DNA of 6,577 nt from an uncultured Saprospiraceae bacterium. Its GTDB lineage: Bacteria > Bacteroidota > Bacteroidia > Chitinophagales > Saprospiraceae. This document shows positions 1 to 5,985 of this stretch, piece after piece. Location: NCBI GenBank assembly GCA_938039305.1, contig CALHUZ010000604.1:1-6577 (forward strand), in the 5' to 3' direction. A program made the translations under genes and the position numbers. The notes beneath the pieces were generated by a model, which ran no database searches, had not been told where the DNA came from, and was given only the letters and a program-made list of their open reading frames with translations. Numbering within the stretch: position 1 is the first letter of the stretch; each line of letters opens with the position of its first letter.

Positions 1-122
1 ACTGACGAACCATCATTTTCTACGCTGACGATAGCCGGGTTATAAAGCTCTTTATAACAAGTTTCAAATTCTCCTTTACGACAGAGTTCAACTAGGCGAT
101 TTGCAATTTCTTGAGTAGTCAT
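1..122 (-). CDS. SnoaL-like / NTF2-like fold protein, N-terminal fragment (gene runs off the left edge)
   Basis: Reading the minus strand from the ATG at 122-120 gives about 40 open codons to the window edge, beginning MTTQEIANRLVELCRKGEF and continuing with TCYKELYNPAIVSVENDGSS. An amphipathic first helix (residues 4-25), then a short segment ending in an aromatic/Asn-Pro turn and a strand with the pattern IVSVE, is the usual start of small SnoaL-like (NTF2-fold) proteins of Bacteroidota. These fold into a cone-shaped pocket, but their substrates are usually unknown, so no reaction is assigned. The rest of the gene (about 80-100 residues expected) is outside the window. The next upstream gene on the same strand ends 97 bases away, and a 19-base palindrome lies in that gap, so it probably has its own promoter. 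The family call rests on only 40 residues. Confidence 0.7.
   Translation of the reverse strand, partial: MTTQEIANRLVELCRKGEFETCYKELYNPAIVSVENDGSS
39..58. repeat. 20-bp perfect inverted repeat inside the start of the SnoaL-like gene
   Basis: Arms GTTATAAAG (39-47) and CTTTATAAC (50-58) are exact reverse complements separated by CT. The element sits in codons for Cys-Tyr-Lys-Glu-Leu-Tyr-Asn, a stretch that seems typical of the family, so the symmetry may be a by-product of the protein sequence. It could instead be a protein-binding dyad; a hairpin with so small a loop would need the inner pairs open. Confidence 0.4.
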
Positions 123-173
123 ATTTATGTTTTTCTTTTAAAGGTATTATTTAGATTAGTTACTTGCCAGAAG

Positions 174-192
174 TTGTTCTGAATCAGAACAA
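174..192. repeat. 19-bp palindrome upstream of the SnoaL-like gene, candidate operator
   Basis: TTGTTCTGAATCAGAACAA is a perfect dyad: 9-base arms (174-182 and 184-192) around a single central A. It lies 52-70 bases upstream of the SnoaL-like start codon and 28 bases beyond the stop of the TonB-C gene. No T-run follows on either strand, so a terminator is unlikely. The length and symmetry fit a dimeric regulator site. On the minus strand it overlaps a weak -7-like octamer (GACCTTTG, 197-190; 7 of 8 to TAnnTTTG), but I found no matching -33 box. The operator role is inference. Confidence 0.4.
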
Positions 193-219
193 AGGTCACG
201 TTGTTATTGAAGAAATTCT

Positions 220-909
220 TTAACAGCCTATCATATTACCGATATTCAGTTCGAAAGTCTGAGCAACCTTTGTCCCATCAGCATTTGATGCTGGAGACCA
301 ATCAGGCATATTTTCTAATGTCTTTATGAAGATGTTATCTATATCTTTTTCTTCCGTCGACTGCGTTACAAGGATATCAGTCGTCTTTCCAGTTTCATCA
401 ATTGTAAATTTCACAACTAACAACTCAACTTCCTTAAGGGCTTCCAGTGACTTTTGAGCTGAAGCACTCTGTTGCAAATAAGACACCATAGCATCATGTC
501 CTCCATCATACTTTGCTTCTTTATCTGGGACTACGGTATAAGTGAAGTTCATATTCTTAGTCGTAAGATCATTCATCCCATCCTTCTGCTTATATTTTAC
601 ATCTACTGTGATATCTGTACCTACTTCAGCAGATTGAATTAGATCTAATTGATCATCACTTAAGATGTCATTAGGCCCTGCGACTCTCTGTTCAGTATCA
701 TCATTAGCTACAACCGCTATCTCTACTTCTAAGTACTCAGAGATCCATGACGCTGGATAGCCTGGATTAATATCTTTTAATGTGTGGACTTGGCGAAGTT
801 GTTCTTTGACAATAGGCTTGCCTGACATCATCATGACATTGAGCCCCATATCTTGAGAGAAACTATGAGTACAAACAAAGATTAAGAGGAAAAAGATGAT
901 ATTTTTCAA
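220..909 (-). CDS. Secreted protein with a C-terminal TonB-like domain, TTG start
   Basis: A 229-residue protein with a Sec signal peptide (residues 1-19: K-N, then a hydrophobic run, ending SFSQ before D20), so it is exported. Residues about 130-226 fit the TonB C-terminal domain: a GGHDAMVSYL segment, the strand-turn-strand VKFTIDETGKTTDILV (166-181), then TLENMPDWSPASNADGTKV (197-215) and a last strand FELNIG. Residues about 58-128 form a beta-rich region with GPNDILSDDQ and FTYTVVPDKEAKY; this recalls the GldM-C-like modules found before TonB-C domains in this phylum, but that match is tentative. It lacks the cytoplasmic/transmembrane anchor and Pro-rich spacer of a classical TonB, so it is unlikely to be an energy transducer itself. 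The start is TTG at 909-907: an in-frame stop lies just two codons upstream, and the next Met (residue 21) would remove the signal peptide. It ends in Cys. No partner gene is adjacent. Confidence 0.8.
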   Translation of the reverse strand: MKNIIFFLLIFVCTHSFSQDMGLNVMMMSGKPIVKEQLRQVHTLKDINPGYPASWISEYLEVEIAVVANDDTEQRVAGPNDILSDDQLDLIQSAEVGTDITVDVKYKQKDGMNDLTTKNMNFTYTVVPDKEAKYDGGHDAMVSYLQQSASAQKSLEALKEVELLVVKFTIDETGKTTDILVTQSTEEKDIDNIFIKTLENMPDWSPASNADGTKVAQTFELNIGNMIGC

Positions 910-953
910 GGCTTAAATGTTTTTATGAAAGTATGGCTTATCTATCATTCAAG

Positions 954-986
954 CAACTTATACTTGAGACTGAGCTATAAAGACAA
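954..986 (-). promoter_or_regulatory. Possible promoter for the TonB-C domain gene
   Basis: On the minus strand TTG (986-984) is followed after 21 bases by TATAAGTTG (962-954), an imperfect match to the Bacteroidota -7 element TAnnTTTG. The element ends about 44 bases before the TTG start codon. The spacing is right but the -7 match is imperfect, so this is a weak call. Confidence 0.25.
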
Positions 987-1037
987 CGACCTTTGGAACA
1001 AGAGATTACATCCTTGCCGCTCTTATCATCCCTGAGA

Positions 1038-1940
1038 CTACTCAACGCCCTTACGCAGCACAACTGCCCTAAGATCAGGCCCATCGTGACTCCACCCAGG
1101 AGCATAGAAAATGTATTTTAATTTATCTGACCACTTGTTAGCTCTTCTAACATCCTTCCAGATAGCACCGTATTCATGAGTGGCTACATAGAAGGGGTTG
1201 TGGGAAGTGATATTTGCCGTAAGGCCATATACAACTGGTTCATGATCGACCTCTTGTGAAAAGGTACCGAAAATACGATCCCACAGTATAAATACACCCG
1301 CATGATTTCGATCGAGATAGCGGTGATTAGATGCGTGATGCACTCTGTGATGCGATGGAGTGTTGAAGACATATTCTATCCATGATGGAAGCTTGTCTAC
1401 CAAATCAGTATGGACCCAGAATTGAAATATAAGATTAACAGAAATGACGACAAACATCATCAATGGGTCAAATCCTAATAAAGGAATCCACAACCAGAAG
1501 AAATATTTGTGGACACGCTCACCTGCTCCTTGACGAAGCGCCGTACCGAGGTTCATGAACTGCGACGAATGATGTGATACATGACCTGCCCAGAACAAGC
1601 GCACCTCATGATTCTTTCTATGAAACCAGTAATAACTAAAGTCATCCATAAAGAAAAGAAGTACCCATGCCCACCATTGGCGGCCGATGATGTCTCTTAG
1701 CGGGCTGATCTCATGAAGGAGATAGAACGCGATAAAAGCTAAAATCTTAGGAAAGAGCTCCACGACAGCGGTGATCAAAAGCATACCGATGGATGTCCAG
1801 AAGTCTTTCGTTTTATATAGTCCAAGCTCTTTGTACTTATCCCAGTACCATTCGATACCAATGGCTCCAAAAAAGATAGGTAGTGCTAAAAGCTGTAGTT
1901 TATCTCCTGAGAGTTCTTGTATGGCTTGATCGAGTGTCAT
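1038..1940 (-). CDS. Sterol desaturase / fatty acid hydroxylase superfamily protein, AGMO-like
   Basis: A 300-residue integral membrane protein with the full set of diiron histidine clusters: H107xxxH111 (FHRKNH), H120xxH123H124 (GHVSHHSS), and H198xxH201H202 with H206 and H213 (SHHRVHH, then NHRYLDRNHAG). Hydrophobic segments lie at about 17-30, 48-76, 86-100 and 147-175. The wording around the motifs (WAGHVSHHSSQFMNLGTALRQ, QFWVHT, NTPSHHRVHH, GVFILWDRIFGTF, VVYGL) is closer to alkylglycerol monooxygenase (AGMO/TMEM195) than to C5 sterol desaturases or carotenoid hydroxylases. AGMO cleaves ether lipids using O2 and tetrahydrobiopterin; the substrate of this bacterial relative is unknown. 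ATG at 1940-1938 gives the normal family length. A terminator lies between it and the upstream HPF gene, so it is probably transcribed separately, although no good promoter was found in 1941-1995. Superfamily certain, AGMO subgroup likely, activity inferred. Confidence 0.9.
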   Translation of the reverse strand: MTLDQAIQELSGDKLQLLALPIFFGAIGIEWYWDKYKELGLYKTKDFWTSIGMLLITAVVELFPKILAFIAFYLLHEISPLRDIIGRQWWAWVLLFFMDDFSYYWFHRKNHEVRLFWAGHVSHHSSQFMNLGTALRQGAGERVHKYFFWLWIPLLGFDPLMMFVVISVNLIFQFWVHTDLVDKLPSWIEYVFNTPSHHRVHHASNHRYLDRNHAGVFILWDRIFGTFSQEVDHEPVVYGLTANITSHNPFYVATHEYGAIWKDVRRANKWSDKLKYIFYAPGWSHDGPDLRAVVLRKGVE

Positions 1941-1995
1941 GGATGTCTTATGATTTGTTCTTCTGTAGAACCTTTATAGTTTGACTAAGATGCAT

Positions 1996-2028
1996 AAAAA
2001 AGAGGTCGAAAGTTAGGTTTCGACCTCT
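1996..2028 (-). terminator. Intrinsic terminator of the HPF-like gene
   Basis: A perfect 11-bp stem (2028-2018 with 2011-2001, AGAGGTCGAAA / TTTCGACCTCT) with a 6-base loop is followed on the minus strand by T6 (2001-1996, overlapping the last stem base). It begins 22 bases after the HPF-like stop codon. The T-run is on the minus-strand side; the other side reads ATATTAAAG, so it works best for minus-strand transcripts. Confidence 0.85.
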
Positions 2029-2050
2029 ATATTAAAGTTAGTGATTCAGG

Positions 2051-2344
2051 CTAAGCCCGTTTATAATGTTTGGATTTATATTTTTCTACTTGTGGTCTTA
2101 ATTTTTGAACTGCATTCTCTAATGCGATGTCGTGATATTTTCCTTCCGCTTCCGCAAATACATCCTTCCCCTTCAATCTCAGCTGTACTTTTACCTTTTT
2201 AGTAGGATGCTTGTCTCCTCTAAAATAGATCTTCGCTGATGATACAAATGGATAAGTGTCAAAGTACTTCGCGAGTATATCTTGAGCGTGCTGCTCATTG
2301 TACGTAGTACCTTCTGTCATGTCTCTATCTACTTTTATATCCAT
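2051..2344 (-). CDS. Short HPF/RaiA-like ribosome-associated hibernation protein
   Basis: A 97-residue protein with the beta-alpha-beta-beta-beta-alpha layout of the HPF/YfiA family: strand DIKVDRD, helix 1 around EQHAQDILAKYFDTYPFV (17-34), strands AKIYFRG and KKVKVQLRL, the signature-like DVFAEAEG (61-68), then a long basic helix 2 (about 71-93) ending KYKSKHYKRA. Family members sit in the 30S decoding/mRNA channel and silence ribosomes in stationary phase or stress. It has no C-terminal dimerisation domain, so it corresponds to the short form. The sequence is divergent and the usual opening is replaced by an acidic/polar DMTEGTTYNEQ stretch. I chose ATG at 2344-2342; an in-frame GTG at 2353-2351 would add three residues (MFY), which is less natural. 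It ends in a strong terminator and is divergent from the dipeptidase gene. Confidence 0.8.
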   Translation of the reverse strand: MDIKVDRDMTEGTTYNEQHAQDILAKYFDTYPFVSSAKIYFRGDKHPTKKVKVQLRLKGKDVFAEAEGKYHDIALENAVQKLRPQVEKYKSKHYKRA

Positions 2345-2609
2345 ATAAAACACGTTTTAATTGGTAAAAAATAATACTTCAAAAAACATAGATCCCCTCT
2401 TCATGGCATCTATCGAGGTTTTACCTCTCATTGTTGTCAAGATACAAACTATTCTCTCTAATATCCAATGTATTAAGAATAATATTAATGCGTGCTGACC
2501 TTTTAACACTTTTATCTTCTGACTTTCGCCAAATATCAGACAATAGCATCTTTATTAAAGCTTGTCTATGAAGCAAGATCGATTAAGAAATACATAGCTT
2601 TATAGCCTC

Positions 2610-3773
2610 ATGAAAAAAGCTCTCTATACCCTTCTCATCTTAGTACTCATAGGTCTCTTCATATTCTTCGGAGCTGCCGCCAAGATCGTAGATGGGCAAA
2701 TGAATGTCATAGAGCGATTGGATCATGGGGAAATACCAATAGCTGTCGCAAAGCTTCATGATAGCCTCGTCATCGCTGATTGGCATGCGGACAATCTCCT
2801 TTGGGATCGAAATGTGTTAACAGAGCTCAGTCATGGACACGTAGACGTTCCAAGGCTCATCAAGGGCAATGTGACACTTCAAGTATTTGATGCAGTCATA
2901 AAGACACCTAAGAATCAGAACTACGATCGCAACGCTGGCGATACAGACAATATCACAACACTCGCAATGGCTAATAGATGGCCAATAAGAACTTGGACGA
3001 GCCTCTGCGAACGTGCTCTATATCAAAGCGAAAAATTACATGGTGCAGAAAGAGTTTCGGATGGGAAACTTCGGATTGTTAAAACACAACGTGACTTGAA
3101 GGATCTGCTCCAAGCTAGAGCACAAAACAAAGATATGGTTGGCGGCCTTTTAGCCATCGAAGGACTTCATGCACTCGAAGGTAAATTAGAAAACCTACAG
3201 CGCTTATATGATGCTGGTTTCCGAGTGATGGGACTAACCCACTTTTTTGATAATAAAGTTGGAGGATCATCTGCGGGAGTCGATCAAGGTGGACTCACCT
3301 CACTTGGCAAAGAAGTAATTAGAAAAATGAATGAGCTTGATGTCACCATAGATCTTGCACATGCCTCTTCGGCTCTCATCGCTGATGTACTTGCACTTAC
3401 TACTAAACCAGTGGTAGTTTCTCATACAGGCGTTAAAGGCACTTATGATAGTCCACGCAATCTTTCAGATGATCAGCTAAAAGATATCGCTGCTAATGGC
3501 GGAGTAGTCGGCATAGGTTTCTGGGATGGTGCTGTAGGGTCATCAGCACCAAGCGATATTGCTAAAGCCATGAGATACACTGCTGATCTAATCGGCATCG
3601 ATCATGTATGTCTTGGTTCAGATTGGGATGGTGGTACCAGCGTTTATTTTGATGCGGCTAACATATGGGTGCTCACAGCAGAACTAATGAAGTCAGGATT
3701 TTCTAATCACGAAATATATAAAATCATGGGAGGAAATCAGATTGAGTTTTTAAAGAAGAATCTTCCTCTTTAG
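2610..3773 (+). CDS. Membrane dipeptidase, peptidase family M19 (renal dipeptidase-like)
   Basis: A 387-residue protein starting with an uncleaved anchor or signal peptide (residues 4-23, then GAAAK), so the catalytic domain is outside the inner membrane. The M19 dizinc amidohydrolase ligands are all recognisable: H59 and D61 (DWHADN), bridging E184 (AIEGLHAL), H251 (DLAHAS), H272 (VSHTGV) and D338 (GSDWDG); substrate-binding R283 (SPRN) is also present. These correspond to H20, D22, E125, H198, H219, D288 and R230 of human renal dipeptidase. The family hydrolyses dipeptides, including some with a D- or dehydro-residue at the C-terminal position; the natural substrate here is not known. Length is normal. 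No operon partner: it is divergent from the HPF-like gene (265-base gap) and convergent with the HExxH gene (27-base gap). I found no confident promoter upstream. Confidence 0.93.
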   Translation: MKKALYTLLILVLIGLFIFFGAAAKIVDGQMNVIERLDHGEIPIAVAKLHDSLVIADWHADNLLWDRNVLTELSHGHVDVPRLIKGNVTLQVFDAVIKTPKNQNYDRNAGDTDNITTLAMANRWPIRTWTSLCERALYQSEKLHGAERVSDGKLRIVKTQRDLKDLLQARAQNKDMVGGLLAIEGLHALEGKLENLQRLYDAGFRVMGLTHFFDNKVGGSSAGVDQGGLTSLGKEVIRKMNELDVTIDLAHASSALIADVLALTTKPVVVSHTGVKGTYDSPRNLSDDQLKDIAANGGVVGIGFWDGAVGSSAPSDIAKAMRYTADLIGIDHVCLGSDWDGGTSVYFDAANIWVLTAELMKSGFSNHEIYKIMGGNQIEFLKKNLPL

Positions 3774-3800
3774 AATTGGATATAATGGATTGCTATTTAG

Positions 3801-4583
3801 CTATGCCTCACTCCATTCTATAACTTCATCATACAGTTCATCTAAACTGCGATCAAGTGCACATACTTGTTTATAGCTTAGTCCTTTCTCTTCCATCAAG
3901 TATTGTATCACCAAAGAGTACTTAAAGTAAGGTAGATTTTGAATAGTCCCATCTTCAAGTCTTAATACTGGTATGCCTTTATAATCTTCATTCACTTTCT
4001 CTCGATATAGGGCCACTCTTTCTTTTAGAAGTCCGTCATTTTTATATTCTCTTGATATATATTCTGCATGACCTTCTAACTTCCAGTTGATCTTACCTAT
4101 CGTACTGGTGATCTGATATTTAGCATCAAAATTATGTTGATAGTTATGCATAAATTCATGTGCTAGCAAATGAGTTAAATGATACCTCCGAACTTCGTAG
4201 TCATTGACCTCCCAAACAAACTCGGTGTAATTTTCCTTGAAGTTGGGTTCAGAAGCATACATGACAGTTTTATTAAAAAAGGCGTAGGCTGTAGCACCTG
4301 CAAATGGGAATAACTTTGGATAATACTTGTCGTCATTTAAACAAAACTGAATGTTCAATTTTTCATCATAGATATCCGAGCTCTTGACGATATTGATGGC
4401 ATTAGAAAGTATAACTTCTACCTCTTCATCTAATGCTTGATTGTGATATACGGTGACGTTATCAAATTGAGTCTGGTGTGCATATGATATATTTGGATTC
4501 AGTAGAAATACCAACCAAACAACAAAACTGATTCCCAATATAGATAGAGAGCTTAATATTATTCTTTTTAATGTCTTAATCAT
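3801..4583 (-). CDS. Membrane-anchored zinc metallopeptidase-like protein (HExxH, peptidase MA-like)
   Basis: A 260-residue protein with an N-terminal signal anchor (residues about 6-28: KRIILSSLSILGISFVVWLV then FLL) followed by a periplasmic domain. It carries HEFMH (142-146, within LAHEFMHNYQHN) and, 24 residues further, WKLEGHAEYIS, which fits the third zinc ligand (E170) and the conserved E-G-x-A-E-Y of gluzincin-like peptidase-MA domains. This spacing and wording strongly suggest a real metallopeptidase, but no specific family is recognised and the substrate is unknown. The reading frame extends upstream to a TTG at 4700, but that would put 39 hydrophilic residues before the membrane segment; ATG at 4583-4581 is the sensible start. 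It lies 133 bases downstream of the mini-ExbB gene on the same strand; co-transcription is possible, as no good separate promoter is seen. Confidence 0.75.
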   Translation of the reverse strand: MIKTLKRIILSSLSILGISFVVWLVFLLNPNISYAHQTQFDNVTVYHNQALDEEVEVILSNAINIVKSSDIYDEKLNIQFCLNDDKYYPKLFPFAGATAYAFFNKTVMYASEPNFKENYTEFVWEVNDYEVRRYHLTHLLAHEFMHNYQHNFDAKYQITSTIGKINWKLEGHAEYISREYKNDGLLKERVALYREKVNEDYKGIPVLRLEDGTIQNLPYFKYSLVIQYLMEEKGLSYKQVCALDRSLDELYDEVIEWSEA

Positions 4584-4716
4584 CTGAGTATTATTTTCAT
4601 CTAATATGGTGAACGGCTGTGTCGTGCTGTAGTTAGTTAGACTAAGAACACAATTACATCTACGAAAGTCCTCAATAAAACGAATGAATACATGCACCAA
4701 CGAAACTACAAACGCC

Positions 4717-5064
4717 TTACCGCTTCAGGAAAATAGAGATCACATGAGCAATGCCATAAATGATCAGTCCATAGGCTGGAGTGATGAGGGCAACTTTTAA
4801 TCCTCCTGCCAATACTCCAGGAGACACTCCTCCTGCAGACTCAATAGCATCCATAGCGGAAAACATCCCTAATAAGAACCCTAACATACCCAGCACAAGA
4901 CTTAACAAACCTATAGAGCCTATGAGTTCTATACTTTTGAGTCGACTTTGCTCAGCATCACTCGGTTGCATTATTGATCTTATTGAAAGCACTATTATCA
5001 AAAGAAGAAGAAGAGTCAGGATGCCCATGAAAAGTGGGCTACCCATATAGAATAATTTAAACAT
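4717..5064 (-). CDS. Small MotA/TolQ/ExbB-type proton channel family protein
   Basis: A 115-residue membrane protein with three hydrophobic helices: about 10-29 (GSPLFMGILTLL), 46-70 (LIGSIGLLSLVLGMLGFLLG) and 89-113. The stretch GMFSAMDAIESAG, VSPGVLAGGLKVALIT, YGLIIYG is the signature of the ExbB/TolQ family. It is about half the length of E. coli ExbB because the cytoplasmic domain between helices 1 and 2 is almost absent, a form common in Bacteroidota. Classical ExbB forms a pentamer that uses the proton motive force with ExbD and TonB; here no ExbD or TonB gene is nearby. By eye the conserved Thr of helix 3 (T181 of E. coli ExbB) falls on P96 (ALITPAYGL) and the helix-2 Thr on F63, so normal proton conduction is uncertain. 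Transcribed from a clear promoter at 5131-5099; divergent from the LytTR gene. Confidence 0.85.
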   Translation of the reverse strand: MFKLFYMGSPLFMGILTLLLLLIIVLSIRSIMQPSDAEQSRLKSIELIGSIGLLSLVLGMLGFLLGMFSAMDAIESAGGVSPGVLAGGLKVALITPAYGLIIYGIAHVISIFLKR

Positions 5065-5098
5065 GATTAAAATATTTTTTTGTTAAATAATGATACGC

Positions 5099-5131
5099 CA
5101 AAGTTATAGCGCGGGACCACTAAAAAACAAA
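5099..5131 (-). promoter_or_regulatory. Bacteroidota-type promoter for the mini-ExbB gene
   Basis: On the minus strand TTTG (5131-5128) is followed by 21 bases and TAACTTTG (5106-5099), an exact match to the -33 TTTG / -7 TAnnTTTG consensus of Bacteroidota primary-sigma promoters. The -7 box ends 34 bases before the ATG, leaving a short leader of roughly 25-30 bases. Confidence 0.7.
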
Positions 5132-5193
5132 GTCGTATCCCTATTGAAACCCGTATTCTGTCGACGTTTCAATAAAAACCTCAATCAAATGGA

Positions 5194-5201
5194 TAGATTT
5201 G
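5194..5201 (+). promoter_or_regulatory. -7 element of the LytTR-gene promoter, followed by an RBS-like AGAGG
   Basis: TAGATTTG matches TAnnTTTG exactly. The only -33-like element is TTTC (5167-5170), 23 bases upstream, which is weak and slightly far. Transcription would start near 5207, giving a leader of about 13 bases that contains AGAGG (5212-5216), close to the ATG at 5221. Together with the opposing promoter at 5131-5099 it leaves about 60 bases between the two boxes for a shared regulator. Confidence 0.5.
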
Positions 5202-5220
5202 AAGTAGGAATAGAGGTAAT

Positions 5221-5967
5221 ATGAAAAAAACATTATTCTGGATCATTGCTGGCTTTGGTCTAACATCTTATTTTACAATACTAGGAAATTCCTTTATTCA
5301 GACTTTCTACTTCGTAAGTTTTTTATTGCCAATAGCCGTCGGGACAGCATACATAATGAATGAAGTCATTGTTCCTAAATATTACATTACCAAGAGGCTT
5401 TTTTACTTTTCACTATACACGGTTTACCTTTTCATAATTTCTCTCTTTTTCCAAAACTTAATAATCATTCTAAGCATAGTTATTTTTGAGTCTTTTCAGA
5501 AAGAAGGATATAACAACCTCACAGTTAATATTGTCAACCTCAACCTCTTATTTTATGTGCTTATTTTGATCAATGGCTTTTTACATCTACTTGTACTCGC
5601 TGGACAAAAGAACGTCATGATTGAGAGTTTAGAAAAGAGGTTATCTCAAAATGATAATAGAATCATTCATGTTAGATATAATCGGCAGAATTACCCAATT
5701 ATAGAAAACGATATCCTATACATTGAAAGTCTGTCAGACTATCTAAAGATAGTCACCACAAAAGACGAGATAGTAACAAAGAAAACAATGACTGGGATCG
5801 AAAAAGAACTGTCCGATTCTTTCATCCGAATCCACCGTTCATTCATAATCAATAAAGGATTTGTCTCTTCCTACAACAAAGAGTTCGTCTCTTTAAATGA
5901 TATTCAATTGCCAATTAGTAGGACTTATAAAAAAAGAGTAATAGAATTAATGTCTCTACTGACATAA
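5221..5967 (+). CDS. Membrane-bound LytTR-type transcriptional regulator
   Basis: A 248-residue protein in two parts. Residues 1-128 contain four hydrophobic helices (about 5-23, 29-48, 61-89 and 103-127). After a short linker (129-148, partly coiled: MIESLEKRLSQND) comes a LytTR DNA-binding domain at about 149-245, shown by DILYIESLSDYLKIVTT (164-180), FIRIHRSFIINKGFV (201-215) and LPISRTYKKRV (230-240). LytTR domains bind direct-repeat sites in promoters; most are fused to a receiver domain, but Bacteroidota also have versions tethered to an integral membrane domain. No receiver or kinase domain is present, so the signal is probably sensed directly by the membrane part, or the protein responds to a partner. 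It is divergent from mini-ExbB, with an exact TAnnTTTG box and an AGAGG just upstream of its ATG. The gene is convergent with the beta-lactamase-family gene, with only 18 bases between them. Confidence 0.9.
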   Translation: MKKTLFWIIAGFGLTSYFTILGNSFIQTFYFVSFLLPIAVGTAYIMNEVIVPKYYITKRLFYFSLYTVYLFIISLFFQNLIIILSIVIFESFQKEGYNNLTVNIVNLNLLFYVLILINGFLHLLVLAGQKNVMIESLEKRLSQNDNRIIHVRYNRQNYPIIENDILYIESLSDYLKIVTTKDEIVTKKTMTGIEKELSDSFIRIHRSFIINKGFVSSYNKEFVSLNDIQLPISRTYKKRVIELMSLLT

Positions 5968-5985
5968 ATGCTCCTAATCGTTTTT

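Noticed and set aside
1184..1372. Minus-strand 62-codon frame inside the desaturase gene
   Set aside because: Overlaps the essential histidine cluster in another frame and shows no protein-family pattern.
2354..2609. Divergent gap between HPF-like and dipeptidase genes, searched for promoters and small genes
   Set aside because: Only a 7-of-8 -7 match (2390-2383, minus) without a -33 box and a small 5-bp hairpin (2415-2427) were found; nothing strong enough to annotate.
3771..3821. Possible bidirectional terminator between the dipeptidase and HExxH genes (TAGAAT-GGA with TCCATTCTA)
   Set aside because: Needs a bulge and a loop of about 30 bases, has no clear T-run, and overlaps coding sequence.
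4584..4700. 39-residue N-terminal extension of the HExxH protein from a TTG
   Set aside because: It puts a hydrophilic stretch with no signal features before the membrane anchor, and starts at TTG while a good ATG sits directly before the anchor.
4781..5050. Plus-strand open frame antisense to mini-ExbB
   Set aside because: Proline/serine-rich translation with no recognisable domain, fully covered by a gene with a clear family match and promoter.
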